64,000 bases of DNA from NCBI RefSeq assembly GCF_013337765.1, contig NZ_VBSB01000008.1, positions 186,001 to 250,000 of the forward strand. The letters run 5' to 3'. Numbering within the stretch: position 1 is the stretch's first letter; each line of letters begins with the position of its first letter. Below the pieces are notes generated by a model, which was not told the origin of the DNA, ran no database searches, and was given only the letters and a program-made list of their open reading frames with translations. Origin of the DNA: Mycolicibacterium sphagni (GTDB lineage: Bacteria > Actinomycetota > Actinomycetes > Mycobacteriales > Mycobacteriaceae). A program made the translations under genes and the position numbers. Positions 1-8,791 of the stretch are shown one piece after another.

Positions 1-287
1 AGATCCTCACTCGCGAACTCAAGGACATCGCCGCTTCCACCGATATCATCGGCGAGATTCGCGGCCGCGGCGCGATGATCGCTGCTGAACTCGTGTTTCC
101 CGGCACCCGTACACCCCATCGGGATGCGGTTGCTGAGCTCGCCCGGTACTGCCACAACAACGGCGTACTTACACTGACCGCAGGCACTTTCGGCAACGTT
201 CTTCGATTCCTCCCGCCGTTGACCATCGCCGACAACCTGCTCATCGAAGCACTCGGCGTGCTGCGCGACGGCTTCGCTTCACTCTGA
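1..287 (+). CDS. gabT: Class III aminotransferase (GabT/DavT type), C-terminal part
   Basis: The window opens inside this gene, so only about 94 C-terminal residues are present, read in frame from base 3. They show the end of a PLP-dependent class III aminotransferase: the IRGRGAMIAAEL segment, then the GTFGNVLRFLPPL motif that binds the substrate carboxylate and PLP phosphate in GabT enzymes. The family moves the terminal amino group of 4-aminobutyrate or 5-aminovalerate to 2-oxoglutarate and leaves a semialdehyde. The next genes encode a glutaryl-CoA dehydrogenase and a semialdehyde dehydrogenase, which favours 5-aminovalerate (C5) over GABA as substrate. That choice is inference, because the active-site half of the protein lies outside the window. 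Confidence 0.85.
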   Translation, partial: ILTRELKDIAASTDIIGEIRGRGAMIAAELVFPGTRTPHRDAVAELARYCHNNGVLTLTAGTFGNVLRFLPPLTIADNLLIEALGVLRDGFASL

Positions 288-321
288 ATCCCCCAACCAC
301 CACCCTCCTCAAGGAACAGCA

Positions 322-1515
322 ATGACCGCAACGGCCGCGCCACCATCCGCACAGACCTACACACCGCTGGAACTCTTCGACATCGACCGGCTCCTCGAGC
401 CCGACGAGCGCGATATCGCCGCCACGGTCCGCAAGTTCGTCGAGACGCGGCTGAGGCCGAACATCGAGGGCTGGTTCGAGTCCGCGACCCTTCCGCGAGA
501 GCTGGCAAAGGAATTCGGCGATCTCGGCGTGCTCGGCATGCACCTCGACGGCTATGGGTGCGCAGGCACCAACGCCGTCAGCTATGGATTGGCCTGTCTG
601 GAACTGGAAGCCGGTGACAGCGGCTTCCGCAGTTTCGTGTCGGTGCAGGGTTCGCTGTCCATGTTCTCGATCTACCGTTACGGCTCTGAGGAACAGAAGC
701 ACGAGTGGCTGCCGCGTCTGGCAGCCGGCGATGCGATCGGCTGCTTCGGTCTGACGGAGCCCGATTTCGGGTCCAACCCCGCAGGTATGCGTACCCGCGC
801 GCGCCGCGACGGCAGTGACTGGGTGCTCAACGGCACCAAAATGTGGATCACCAACGGAAATCTGGCCGATGTCGCCACAGTGTGGGCTCAGACCGATGAA
901 GGCGTTCGCGGTTTCCTGGTTCCGACCGGCACACCGGGCTTCACCGCCAACGAGATTCACCGCAAGCTGTCACTGCGCGCCTCGGTGACTTCGGAACTCG
1001 TGCTGGACAATGTGCGACTGCCGGCGTCGGCTCAGCTACCCCACGCGGTTGGGCTCGGCGCGCCACTTTCATGCCTCAACGAGGCGCGATTCGGGATTGT
1101 CTTCGGCGCATTGGGTGCGGCACGCGACAGTTTGGAGGCCGCGATCGCCTACACGCAGTCGCGCGATGTCTTCGATCGACCGTTGGCGAGTTTCCAACTG
1201 ACACAGGAGAAGCTGGCCAACATGACCGTCGAGCTCGGAAAGGGCACGTTGCTCGCCCTGCACCTTGGCCGGATCAAAGACGCCGAGGGCGTGCGGCCCG
1301 AACAGGTCAGCCTGGGCAAGCTGAACAATGTCCGCGAAGCGATCGCCATCGCTCGCGAATGCCGAACCCTGTTGGGTGGCAGTGGCATCACCCTTGAGTA
1401 CTCCCCACTGCGGCACGCCAACAACCTCGAATCAGTGCTGACCTATGAGGGCACCTCCGAGATGCACTTGCTGTCCATCGGCAAGGCACTCACCGGACAC
1501 GCCGCCTTCCGTTAG
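322..1515 (+). CDS. gcdH: Glutaryl-CoA dehydrogenase-like acyl-CoA dehydrogenase
   Basis: A 397-residue flavoprotein of the acyl-CoA dehydrogenase family. It carries glutaryl-CoA dehydrogenase hallmarks: GYGCAG near residue 80, the FGLTEPDFGSNP FAD-binding stretch near 140, KLSLRAS near 215 and TYEGTSEMH near 375, whose Glu is the catalytic base of the family. The enzyme oxidises and decarboxylates glutaryl-CoA to crotonyl-CoA and passes electrons to ETF. The start is an ATG with an AAGGAA ribosome site, 34 bases after the aminotransferase stop, so the genes are probably co-transcribed. Assignment to GcdH rather than another acyl-CoA dehydrogenase rests on these motifs and on the neighbours. 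Confidence 0.88.
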   Translation: MTATAAPPSAQTYTPLELFDIDRLLEPDERDIAATVRKFVETRLRPNIEGWFESATLPRELAKEFGDLGVLGMHLDGYGCAGTNAVSYGLACLELEAGDSGFRSFVSVQGSLSMFSIYRYGSEEQKHEWLPRLAAGDAIGCFGLTEPDFGSNPAGMRTRARRDGSDWVLNGTKMWITNGNLADVATVWAQTDEGVRGFLVPTGTPGFTANEIHRKLSLRASVTSELVLDNVRLPASAQLPHAVGLGAPLSCLNEARFGIVFGALGAARDSLEAAIAYTQSRDVFDRPLASFQLTQEKLANMTVELGKGTLLALHLGRIKDAEGVRPEQVSLGKLNNVREAIAIARECRTLLGGSGITLEYSPLRHANNLESVLTYEGTSEMHLLSIGKALTGHAAFR

Positions 1516-1548
1516 CCAGGCGCGCCCGAATCCTGATTGGAAACATGA

Positions 1549-3021
1549 ATGACCGTGTCCACCACCATATCGCTCCAGCACCTCGTCGACGGATTGTGGA
1601 TCTCCGGTAGCGGTGAAGAATTGCGCAGCGTCAACCCTGCTCGTCCGAGAATCATCGTGGCACAAGGTGGTTCGGCCACCCACGCCGATGTAGACACCGC
1701 GGTGGCGGCTGCCGCACGGGCACAGGCAGGGTGGGCCGCGACGCCGATGCGCCAACGCGGTGTGCTACTACTGGCAGCGGCCGACGTCCTTGAGCGTAAC
1801 GCCGATGGCTGGGGACTCGATCTCGCGGCTGAGGAAGGCAAGACCAAGGCTGAAGGCGTTGCCGAAGTACGGCGCGCCGCACAGATCTTGCGCTATTACG
1901 GCAACGAGGGAGACCGCCAATCCGGCGAGATCTACGCATCGCCAAGAGCCGGTGAGCAGATCCTGGTGACCCGAAAAGCGGTTGGCGTGGTCGGCGTGAT
2001 CACCCCGTTCAATTTCCCCATCGCCATCCCAGCATGGAAGATTGCGCCCGCGCTGATCTACGGCAACACCGTGGTGTGGAAGCCGGCCAGCACGGTTCCA
2101 TTGCTGGCGTTGCGGCTGGCCGCCGCGCTCAACAGTGTGGGATTGCCGTCAGGTGTGCTCAACCTCCTTATCGGCGGAACAAGTGTCGGAGATCGAATCG
2201 TCAACCACCCAGCGGTCGATGCGATCACCTTCACCGGCTCGACCGGGATCGGGCGCCGCATCGCCGCGACCGCGGCGGCACGTGGTGTCCCCGTCCAGGC
2301 CGAGTTGGGTGGCAAGAACGCAGCGGTGGTTCTCGACGATGCCGATATCGACCTCGCCGTCGAACAGGTGATGCTCGGAGCTTTCCGCTCGTCTGGCCAA
2401 AAGTGCACGGCCACTTCGCGTTTGATCGTTACCGATGGAATCGCCGACACGTTCCTGCGTACGCTCGCCGAGCGAGTGAGCGCACTGAAGGTCGGAGACC
2501 CCGCCGAGGAGGACACCGAGCTGGGGCCGGTTGTCAGCGACGCCGCCCAGCGCATGATCAGCGCGGGGATTGAACGGGCAATCGGACAAGGCGCCACCAC
2601 GTTGGCCGTCGGACAGACCCCGGCACAGGGGCCACTGGCCGACGGGTACTTCATTTCTCCCACCGTCATGGAGCTCGGTAACCAACCCGCCGATATCTGG
2701 ACCGAGGAACTGTTCGGGCCGGTGCTCGCGGTACGGAGAGCCCCCGGCGCCGCGGAGGCGTTTGCGCTCGCCAACGACAACGAATTCGGGCTATCTGCGG
2801 CGGTTTTCACCCAAGACGTCACTCGTGCGCTTGAAGCCGTCGAACAAATCGACGTCGGCGTTCTGCACATCAATTCCGAGTCGGCTGGCGCTGACCCACA
2901 CGTGCCGTTCGGCGGCGCGAAGAAGAGCGGACTGGGCCCGAAGGAACAGGGCGGCGCGGCCAGAGAGTTCTACACGCACACCACCACTGTGTACTTGCGC
3001 GGTGGAGCTCCGCGATCGTGA
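1549..3021 (+). CDS. NAD(P)-dependent aldehyde dehydrogenase (semialdehyde type)
   Basis: A 490-residue ALDH-superfamily enzyme with the usual parts: GVITPFNFP near residue 150, the FTGSTGIG cofactor loop, the general base Glu in AELGGKN and the catalytic Cys286 in [19 protein letters not shown] and PFGGAKKSG complete the fold. The sequence most resembles succinate or 2-oxoglutarate semialdehyde dehydrogenases. Between an aminotransferase and a glutaryl-CoA dehydrogenase it would oxidise glutarate semialdehyde to glutarate (the DavD role), which is inferred from context. It shares a GTGA overlap with the next gene, so the two are translationally coupled. A second ATG lies 4 bases upstream in another frame. 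Confidence 0.88.
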   Translation: MTVSTTISLQHLVDGLWISGSGEELRSVNPARPRIIVAQGGSATHADVDTAVAAAARAQAGWAATPMRQRGVLLLAAADVLERNADGWGLDLAAEEGKTKAEGVAEVRRAAQILRYYGNEGDRQSGEIYASPRAGEQILVTRKAVGVVGVITPFNFPIAIPAWKIAPALIYGNTVVWKPASTVPLLALRLAAALNSVGLPSGVLNLLIGGTSVGDRIVNHPAVDAITFTGSTGIGRRIAATAAARGVPVQAELGGKNAAVVLDDADIDLAVEQVMLGAFRSSGQKCTATSRLIVTDGIADTFLRTLAERVSALKVGDPAEEDTELGPVVSDAAQRMISAGIERAIGQGATTLAVGQTPAQGPLADGYFISPTVMELGNQPADIWTEELFGPVLAVRRAPGAAEAFALANDNEFGLSAAVFTQDVTRALEAVEQIDVGVLHINSESAGADPHVPFGGAKKSGLGPKEQGGAAREFYTHTTTVYLRGGAPRS

Positions 3022-4130
3022 ACACCGCAGCGCTCGACGGAATCGTGGTCGTCGACTTCAGTCGGGTTCTTGCCGGCCCTTACGCCACGATGATGCTGGG
3101 AGATTTCGGCGCCGACGTTATCAAGATCGAACGGCCACGCATTGGCGACGACACTCGTGAATGGGGCCCGCCCTACGACGTCGATGGCGTAGCCACCTAT
3201 TTCAACTCGGTCAATCGCAATAAGCGGTCGATGGTGCTGGACCTCACCGATCCCGCGGACGTCGCCCGTGCTCGCGATCTGGTAGCGGGCGCCGACATTG
3301 TCGTGGAGAATTTCCGGCCGGGCACCATGGAGAAACTCGGCCTTGGATACGACACTCTCCGCGATCTCAAGCCGGACCTGATCTATTGCGCCATTACCGG
3401 ATTCGGCCGAGATGGCGGTGCCGATCTACCCGGCTACGACCTGCTCGTCCAGGCAGTGGGCGGCCTCATGAGCATCACCGGGCCGTCTCCTGACGAGCCC
3501 ACGAAGGTTGGTGTCGCCGTCATCGACGTGCTGGCTGCAATGCATGCCCTCACCGGAGTCCTGCTCGCGCTGACCCACCGCGATCACACCGGCGAAGGTC
3601 AGCGGGTGGACACCAACCTGCTTTCGGTCCTGCTGTCTTCGATGGTCAACCAGGCGGCGGGCTTCGTCGGCGCCGGCAGCATCCCGGTGGCCATGGGCAA
3701 CCGGCATCCGAGCATCGCTCCGTACCAGACATTTTCGACCGCCGATCGACCCATGGCGGTCGCCGTTGGCAACGACAAACAGTTCAACCTGCTTGCCGGT
3801 CTGCTCGAGCTGGATTGGCTTGCTCACGACGAGCGCTTCGTCTCCAACGCGCTGCGGGTGCGCAACCGTGATGCGCTGTGCGACATCCTCGAAGCGGTAT
3901 TCAAAGTCCACGGCGCCGACCACTGGTACGAGGCGCTCACTGCCGCCGGTGTTCCGGCCGGTCCGATCAACAACATATCCGAGGCGTTCGCCTTTGCCGA
4001 CCGGCTCGGACTCCCAACTGCCGTGAGCGTCCCGGGAACTCCGACCGCCCAGGTCGCCAATCCAATCTCGATGTCGGTGACGCCCGCGACTTACCGTAGT
4101 GGCCCGCCACGACTGGGTGCTCAAATCTGA
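3018..4130 (+). CDS. Class III (CaiB/BaiF) CoA-transferase
   Basis: A 370-residue family III CoA-transferase. The N-terminus has the typical DFSRVLAGPYATMMLGDFGAD block, followed by DVIKIERP and GDDTREWGPP. The catalytic Asp, which forms the aspartyl-CoA thioester in this family, is Asp170 in VAVIDVLAAMH, matching Asp169 of formyl-CoA transferase. The start is the GTG that overlaps the ALDH stop as GTGA. In this operon it is well placed to make glutaryl-CoA from glutarate using succinyl-CoA, the job of mammalian SUGCT, and so to feed the dehydrogenase upstream. The substrate is inferred. Its 3' end overlaps the convergent regulator gene by 10 bases. Confidence 0.87.
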   Translation: MNTAALDGIVVVDFSRVLAGPYATMMLGDFGADVIKIERPRIGDDTREWGPPYDVDGVATYFNSVNRNKRSMVLDLTDPADVARARDLVAGADIVVENFRPGTMEKLGLGYDTLRDLKPDLIYCAITGFGRDGGADLPGYDLLVQAVGGLMSITGPSPDEPTKVGVAVIDVLAAMHALTGVLLALTHRDHTGEGQRVDTNLLSVLLSSMVNQAAGFVGAGSIPVAMGNRHPSIAPYQTFSTADRPMAVAVGNDKQFNLLAGLLELDWLAHDERFVSNALRVRNRDALCDILEAVFKVHGADHWYEALTAAGVPAGPINNISEAFAFADRLGLPTAVSVPGTPTAQVANPISMSVTPATYRSGPPRLGAQI

Positions 4131-5644
4131 CCCGCGTCCTCGTACACGGCGGCAAGCAGGTTCTTGGCCTTTGTCGCCAACCAGAGTTGGGCACGGATGT
4201 CCGCGGAGGTGAGGTCGTCTCGCAGCAGCTGGCCGATTCGTTGCATGCGATTGCGCATCGTGTGGCGGTGGATCTGAAGGTCGGCGGCGGCCGCCTCCAC
4301 GTGTCCGTTATGTTCGAGAAAGGCGGTGAGGGTGTCCACCAGATCGTCCCGCTGTCCGATCAGTGGCTCCAAAGGCCCGGCGAGGATACGCAACTCCGCG
4401 GGGGTGCGGGATCCGAGAAGTACGCCGTAGGGGCCTAGTTGGTTGAACTCGGTGAACTTGGGATATCCACTGGCCGTGGCTGCGATACGGGCCTGTGCAA
4501 CAGCCACCGCAACGTTGGCGAGCCGAGCAGGCTGGCTCAGCCCACCGCCGAGGTCCCGGTGTAATCCCTTAGCAAGCTCCCCGTGCAGGGACGAGATTCG
4601 GCGCTTGTTTCCAGCCGGAACGACGATGACGATGTCTTCGCCCTGCGACGCCATCAGATAAGGGCCGACGTGTGCCACGAGACGCCCGACATGATGTTCG
4701 GCCGCTAGGACGGGACCGACGCCGGTCAGCAGCAGCACCACGATTTCGCCTGCGGGGTCGAAGCCGAAGTACCTCAGCACACCGCGCTCCGCGCCACCGT
4801 CACTGAGTAGGTTTCGGGTCACCGCTGTCCGCAGCCGATGTTCGGCGTCAACCACTCTGGCGGGTTTCTCGACAGCAATCGACACCAAGGCCACGGCATG
4901 CGCCACCAGCAGCCGGCCCGAGTTGGACAGTGGCGCCGCCGTTCGCACCGCAAGGTATCCGCGTAACGCCTGCGCGGCCCGAAGGCTCTGCACCACAACG
5001 AATGCCTCGCCGTCAGCGATGACCCGTCCCGCATGGCCGCGAGAGCTGCCCGTTGTCTGCGCCGGGTCGGCCATCAACGTAATCACTCGGTCGTGTTCGG
5101 CACCGCCGGCCGCAAGCACCCTGCCATCGACACCGACGACGACGACCCCGGCGGACAGACAGTCCGCCAATGTCGTGACGACACCGGGGATGCCGCCGCG
5201 CAAGGTCGCTCGGGCGAGTACCTCCTGTTGGTCGACGACCTCCTGGACCGACCGGAGCTCATCAGCCTTGAGTTCGTCGATGACCACTCGGGTAATGGCG
5301 ATAAACGGGGTGGACTGAGGGACCTTCAGCACCGGCAAACCGAACGCATCCCCGGCGGCCAGAATCCCGGCAGGAATATCAGGCAGGGTGGTCCCGGTGT
5401 CAACCGCGAGCGCAGCGACGCCGGCGGACGACAGACGCGACACGTACTCGAACTGTGCGGCCTCGTCGATACCGATATTGATACCGGTTGTCATCACCAG
5501 CTCTCCCCCCGACAGGTAGGGAGTCGGATCGGCCAGTTCGATGGCGTGAGCCCACGTAATGTGGCGATTGCCCCCCTTGGATCCGGCGGCCAGTGACAGA
5601 CCCAGACCCTTGGCCTTGAGCAGGTCCCGCGGAGTGATTGCCAT
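4121..5644 (-). CDS. PucR-family transcriptional regulator
   Basis: A 507-residue PucR-type regulator. It has an N-terminal PucR sensory domain (about residues 10-130, including the GGELVMTTGINIG stretch), a middle GGDEF-like region, and a C-terminal HTH_30 DNA-binding domain near residues 445-500, seen as AAADLQIHRHTMRNRMQRIG. Regulators of this group control purine, amino acid and other nitrogen-compound breakdown. It faces the aminotransferase/GcdH/ALDH/CoA-transferase operon and overlaps its last gene by 10 bases, so it is the obvious candidate to regulate that operon. Because it is convergent with the operon, its binding site would lie upstream of this window, and I see none here. Confidence 0.86.
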   Translation of the reverse strand: MAITPRDLLKAKGLGLSLAAGSKGGNRHITWAHAIELADPTPYLSGGELVMTTGINIGIDEAAQFEYVSRLSSAGVAALAVDTGTTLPDIPAGILAAGDAFGLPVLKVPQSTPFIAITRVVIDELKADELRSVQEVVDQQEVLARATLRGGIPGVVTTLADCLSAGVVVVGVDGRVLAAGGAEHDRVITLMADPAQTTGSSRGHAGRVIADGEAFVVVQSLRAAQALRGYLAVRTAAPLSNSGRLLVAHAVALVSIAVEKPARVVDAEHRLRTAVTRNLLSDGGAERGVLRYFGFDPAGEIVVLLLTGVGPVLAAEHHVGRLVAHVGPYLMASQGEDIVIVVPAGNKRRISSLHGELAKGLHRDLGGGLSQPARLANVAVAVAQARIAATASGYPKFTEFNQLGPYGVLLGSRTPAELRILAGPLEPLIGQRDDLVDTLTAFLEHNGHVEAAAADLQIHRHTMRNRMQRIGQLLRDDLTSADIRAQLWLATKAKNLLAAVYEDAGQI

Positions 5645-5824
5645 GTGGTCCTCCTGAGGCGTTGTCAGCCGTGCTCGTCACGCAGCGATGCGCCAATATG
5701 TACAACCGCGCGTTCAAATTTGTCCAATACGGCTATTGGGTGTCACTGTGATCGCCCACACACTTTAGGCGTGCGATGGCAGCCTCGATCGGAACCCACC
5801 GGTAGTCCGGCGGCGACACCCTTC

Positions 5825-6121
5825 GTGTTCCAGCCTAGGTATCTACCACCACCCCGCTTGGAGGAGTGGGATTGGCAGGACGAGGGCAAGTGTCGCGGCC
5901 TCCCGGCCAATTACTTCTTCCTCGAGGGTCTTCGCGGTGAGAATCTGCGAAGCCTGGAGGAAAGGGCGAAGCTGATCTGCCGGACATGTCCAGTGATGCA
6001 GCGGTGCCGCGAGCATGCCATAAGAACCCCTGAGGCTTATGGCATTTGGGGTGCCACCACGCCGCGGGAACGTGCAGGGCATTCGCTAGCTGCCACCCAC
6101 GCCCCAGTGCAGCACCCGTGA
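5825..6121 (+). CDS. WhiB-family Fe-S transcriptional regulator (WhiB3-like)
   Basis: A small WhiB-like protein with the four cysteines that bind a [4Fe-4S] cluster: one in WQDEGKCRG, then C-X2-C-X5-C in [11 protein letters not shown]. These are followed by the [11 protein letters not shown] turn and a basic tail. In mycobacteria such proteins sense redox or nitric oxide and work with sigma-A. The frame stays open back to 5645, but only GTG 5825 gives a normal 98-residue protein that starts FQPRYLPPP before the WDWQ motif; GTG 5771 is an alternative. The short domain order resembles WhiB3 more than WhiB1, WhiB4 or WhiB6. The exact paralogue is not settled. Confidence 0.85.
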   Translation: MFQPRYLPPPRLEEWDWQDEGKCRGLPANYFFLEGLRGENLRSLEERAKLICRTCPVMQRCREHAIRTPEAYGIWGATTPRERAGHSLAATHAPVQHP

Positions 6122-6500
6122 GGTGACCTGCACCGGCTCGAGCGACACCACGGCCACCACGACCAACCCGATGACAGCCACCACCAAGAAGCCCAGCACG
6201 AACTTCGGGAACTTCTCCCAAACGAACTCGGCCTTGGCCCCGAACCCCGGGGCGGTCTGGTCGGGCTCGCCTTTCGACGCCCAGTACAGCGCGAGCCCAG
6301 CACCACGAACCCGATCAGCGCGTTGCGCACGGACTTCACCAACACCGCGAGCTTGCTGGCCTCGTCGGAGAACAGGCAACGCCAGGATCGCCGCGATCGC
6401 GTAGCTGACATCGGAGTTGCGGGCCCGGATCGCGCCCTTGGACGCGACGATGGCGGACACCCCGCGGATCGAAGTACCGATGGCCAGCAGCGAGCTTGAA
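6086..6500 (-). pseudogene. Broken C-terminal remnant of a YeiH-type (putative sulfate exporter) membrane protein
   Basis: Reading the minus strand, one frame gives [13 protein letters not shown] and then [10 protein letters not shown]. The next recognisable piece, [20 protein letters not shown], is in another frame, and [13 protein letters not shown] returns to the first frame. Together they match the C-terminal third of the YeiH/PSE membrane transporter family in order. The stretch between AILAL and FSDEASK is far shorter than in intact members, so at least one membrane segment has been lost along with the two frameshifts. There is no N-terminal half. The last hydrophobic helix ([19 protein letters not shown]) is intact. 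I judge it a decayed gene, not a functional short protein. Confidence 0.7.
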
Positions 6501-6692
6501 GATCCGGTGCACGCCGATGGCGTTGGTGTCGACGCAGATGGAAAAGCGCTACCGGCCGTTGCCTCCCCCACCGGGCGCTGTGGATTCCGCCACGGTTACC
6601 TCCCCGCTCGAGTGCGCATGTACGTCTCCGATGTTCGCGATCGGGCGCCGCACTGACCAGCAATACGCTCGCGGTGATTCGAGAGGTCGCCG

Positions 6693-7475
6693 CTATTTGG
6701 CGGTGGCCGGCGTCGCCGGCAGCGGCGGCGGGCAGGAATCGTGGTCCTGCAGCTCCTCGCCGCCGGCGCCGGTCTGCGCGTCGGCACGGTCAGCCAGGAT
6801 AACGAAGCCGGGCCGGCCCGCGGCGTCGGTGGTGCCGACGACCACCAGCGTGTGCAATCCCATGTCGGCCCGCGCTCCTTCGAGGCCGTCGGCGAGCAGG
6901 ACGAACGGGTTGGCGTCCAGATCGGCGCCGCCGACCGTCATCGCCCAGTAGGTGTGGCCGACCAGCGGGACCGGAAGCGGCGCCCACGCCGGCCCGATGG
7001 CGCCGGCCGCTGAACGCAGCGCCTCGTGGACGTCGGCGCGCAGGCAGTCGATGTGGATGTGCAGCTGGTTCTGGGTGCGCGCCAACGCCGAGTTGATCGC
7101 CAGGCTCATCCAGTCCCGCGCGATCGTTCCGCCGGCGTTCTGTTCGACGAACGACCGGGCCTGCCATGCTGCGCCGAAGTAGTTCGTCGCACCGGGGTCC
7201 AGCAGCTCGGGGCTCTCGATCCCGGCGATGCGCGCGGTGGGGATCAGCAGATACTGTCGCTCGCCCACGATGTCTTTGAGCACCGCGTAACCGCCGTCGA
7301 GGTCGACGCGAGAACACGGTGCTGGTTCGTGATGCTGCTGCACGTCGACGACGCACTTGTCGTGGACGATCGTCCAGAGCGCGTTCGGGTCGGCGTGGGC
7401 GGTGGCCGAGCCGAACAGACACAGCGCCAGTGCCGCCGCCAGCGGCGCGCTGCCGCGCTTGTGTCGCACGGCCAC
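6693..7475 (-). CDS. cdh: CDP-diacylglycerol pyrophosphatase, secreted
   Basis: A 260-residue protein with an N-terminal signal peptide ending near AHADP (residue 29). The body matches CDP-diacylglycerol diphosphatase (Cdh), a HIT-superfamily hydrolase that splits CDP-diacylglycerol into phosphatidate and CMP. Diagnostic stretches are LWTIVHDKCV at the mature N-terminus, YLLIPT, the histidine motif QNQLHIHIDCL near residue 140 and the GHTYWAM segment. It would act outside the cytoplasmic membrane. It stands alone: upstream is a divergent regulator gene and downstream only a transporter remnant. Confidence 0.88.
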   Translation of the reverse strand: MAVRHKRGSAPLAAALALCLFGSATAHADPNALWTIVHDKCVVDVQQHHEPAPCSRVDLDGGYAVLKDIVGERQYLLIPTARIAGIESPELLDPGATNYFGAAWQARSFVEQNAGGTIARDWMSLAINSALARTQNQLHIHIDCLRADVHEALRSAAGAIGPAWAPLPVPLVGHTYWAMTVGGADLDANPFVLLADGLEGARADMGLHTLVVVGTTDAAGRPGFVILADRADAQTGAGGEELQDHDSCPPPLPATPATAK

Positions 7476-7586
7476 ACCCTACGACGGCCGCGAGGATACG
7501 GCCGCCCTCACCCGGTGCAACCGCATCTGCGGGCTCAAACCTGGGTATGGGCCGCAGCTGCGGATAGGATCGGCTAGCATTCGGCC

Positions 7587-7991
7587 GTGCCGATGCTGCG
7601 GGTTAGAGAGGCCGCCGAGTTGCTCGGCGTCAGTGACGACACCATCCGGCGGTGGATCGACGACGGCGACCTGCCCACGGGCAGTGATCAATCCGGGCGC
7701 AAGACCGTCGACGGCGCCGCGCTCGCCGCGTACTCGAGCAAGAACGCCGCGACGGCGCCGAAAGATCCGTTGTCCGTTGCCAGTTCCGCGCGCAACCGGT
7801 TCGCCGGGCTGGTCACCAGGGTGGTCGCCGACACTGTGATGGCTCAGGTGGAAATGCAGTGCGGTCCGTTCACCGTCGTCTCGCTGATGAGCACCGAGGC
7901 GGTCCGGGAGCTGAAGCTCGAGCCGGGAAGCGTCGCGGTGGCCGTCGTCAAGGCAACGACCGTCATCGTCGAGACGTCAGGAGAATCATGA
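7587..7991 (+). CDS. HTH-Mop (TOBE) molybdate-binding regulator-like protein
   Basis: A 134-residue two-domain protein. Residues 1-60 form an excisionase/MerR-like helix-turn-helix (RVREAAELLGVSDDTIRRWIDDGDLP). Residues 68-130 form a Mop/TOBE molybdate-binding domain, with the NRFAGLVTRV and MSTEAVRELKLEPGSVAVAVVKATTV blocks. It is therefore a compact molybdate sensor, unlike ModE, where the HTH carries two Mop domains. ATG 7593 is a second possible start two codons in. The stop codon overlaps the start of the modA gene as ATGA, so the sensor and the binding protein are translationally coupled. Confidence 0.85.
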   Translation: MPMLRVREAAELLGVSDDTIRRWIDDGDLPTGSDQSGRKTVDGAALAAYSSKNAATAPKDPLSVASSARNRFAGLVTRVVADTVMAQVEMQCGPFTVVSLMSTEAVRELKLEPGSVAVAVVKATTVIVETSGES

Positions 7992-8770
7992 TCAACAGGT
8001 TGATGCCGGCACTGGCGGCGGGTCTGCTCATCGCGGCGAGCGCGGGCTGCGGCTCCTCGTCGCAGCCGTCGTCGTCGACGACGAATTCGCCGGGGCAACA
8101 GAAGATCATGGTGTTCGCCGCCGCGTCGTTGAAAAAGACGTTCACCGCGATCGGCGATCAGTTCAGCAAGGACAATCCCGGTGCGTCGGTGGAGTTCTCG
8201 TTCGCGGGCTCCTCGGATCTGGTGACCCAGCTGACCCAGGGTGCGCACGCCGACGTCTTCGCCTCCGCCGACACCAAGAATATGGACAAGGCGGCCCAGG
8301 CGGGTCTGCTGGCGAGCTCTCCGGTGAACTTCGCCTCCAACACGCTCACCATCGCGGTCGCCCCCGGAAACCCCAAGGGCATCAGCGCGTTCAGCGATCT
8401 GACCAAGCCGGGCCTCAACGTCGTGGTGTGTGCGCCGCAGGTGCCGTGCGGATCGGCCACCCAGACCGTGGAGACCAAGACCGGGGTGAAGCTGAATCCG
8501 GTGAGTGAGGAGTCGTCGGTCACCGACGTGTTGAACAAGGTGACCAGCGGTCAGGCCGACGCAGGGCTCGTCTACGTCACGGATGTCGCAGGGGCCGGTG
8601 ACAAGGTCGCCGCGGTGTCGTTCCCCGAGGCCGCGGGCGCGGTGAACACGTACCCGATCGCCGCCCTCAAGCAAGCCGGGAATTCTTCTCTGGCACAGAA
8701 ATTCGTCGATGCGGTGACCGGCCCGGCTGGTCAGCAGATCCTGACGAAAGCCGGTTTCGGCAAACCCTAG
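7988..8770 (+). CDS. modA: Molybdate ABC transporter substrate-binding lipoprotein
   Basis: A 260-residue periplasmic-type binding protein. It has a lipoprotein signal with a lipobox ending at Cys21 (AASAGC), then a Ser-rich linker. The ModA fold follows: MVFAAASLKKTF, FAGSSDLVTQL, HADVFASADTKNM and GLVYVTDV, typical of molybdate/tungstate binders that deliver oxyanion to ModBC. The start at 7988 is chosen because its ATG overlaps the stop of the HTH-Mop gene and puts the signal peptide first. No modB or modC follows: the next gene encodes an unrelated phosphodiesterase. The permease must therefore lie elsewhere, or this copy has another partner. Confidence 0.93.
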   Translation: MINRLMPALAAGLLIAASAGCGSSSQPSSSTTNSPGQQKIMVFAAASLKKTFTAIGDQFSKDNPGASVEFSFAGSSDLVTQLTQGAHADVFASADTKNMDKAAQAGLLASSPVNFASNTLTIAVAPGNPKGISAFSDLTKPGLNVVVCAPQVPCGSATQTVETKTGVKLNPVSEESSVTDVLNKVTSGQADAGLVYVTDVAGAGDKVAAVSFPEAAGAVNTYPIAALKQAGNSSLAQKFVDAVTGPAGQQILTKAGFGKP

Positions 8771-8791
8771 TCCTGTGGCAGGCTCGAGCCC

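Noticed and set aside
5690..5745. Possible inverted repeat (CCAATATGTACAA and TTTGTCCAATA) before the PucR gene
   Set aside because: The two parts do not pair beyond a few bases, and no known operator motif is matched.
5645..5824. Long N-terminal extension of the WhiB-like protein
   Set aside because: The added 60 residues are Cys/Arg-rich, start inside the divergent PucR promoter gap and are absent from WhiB proteins of normal size.
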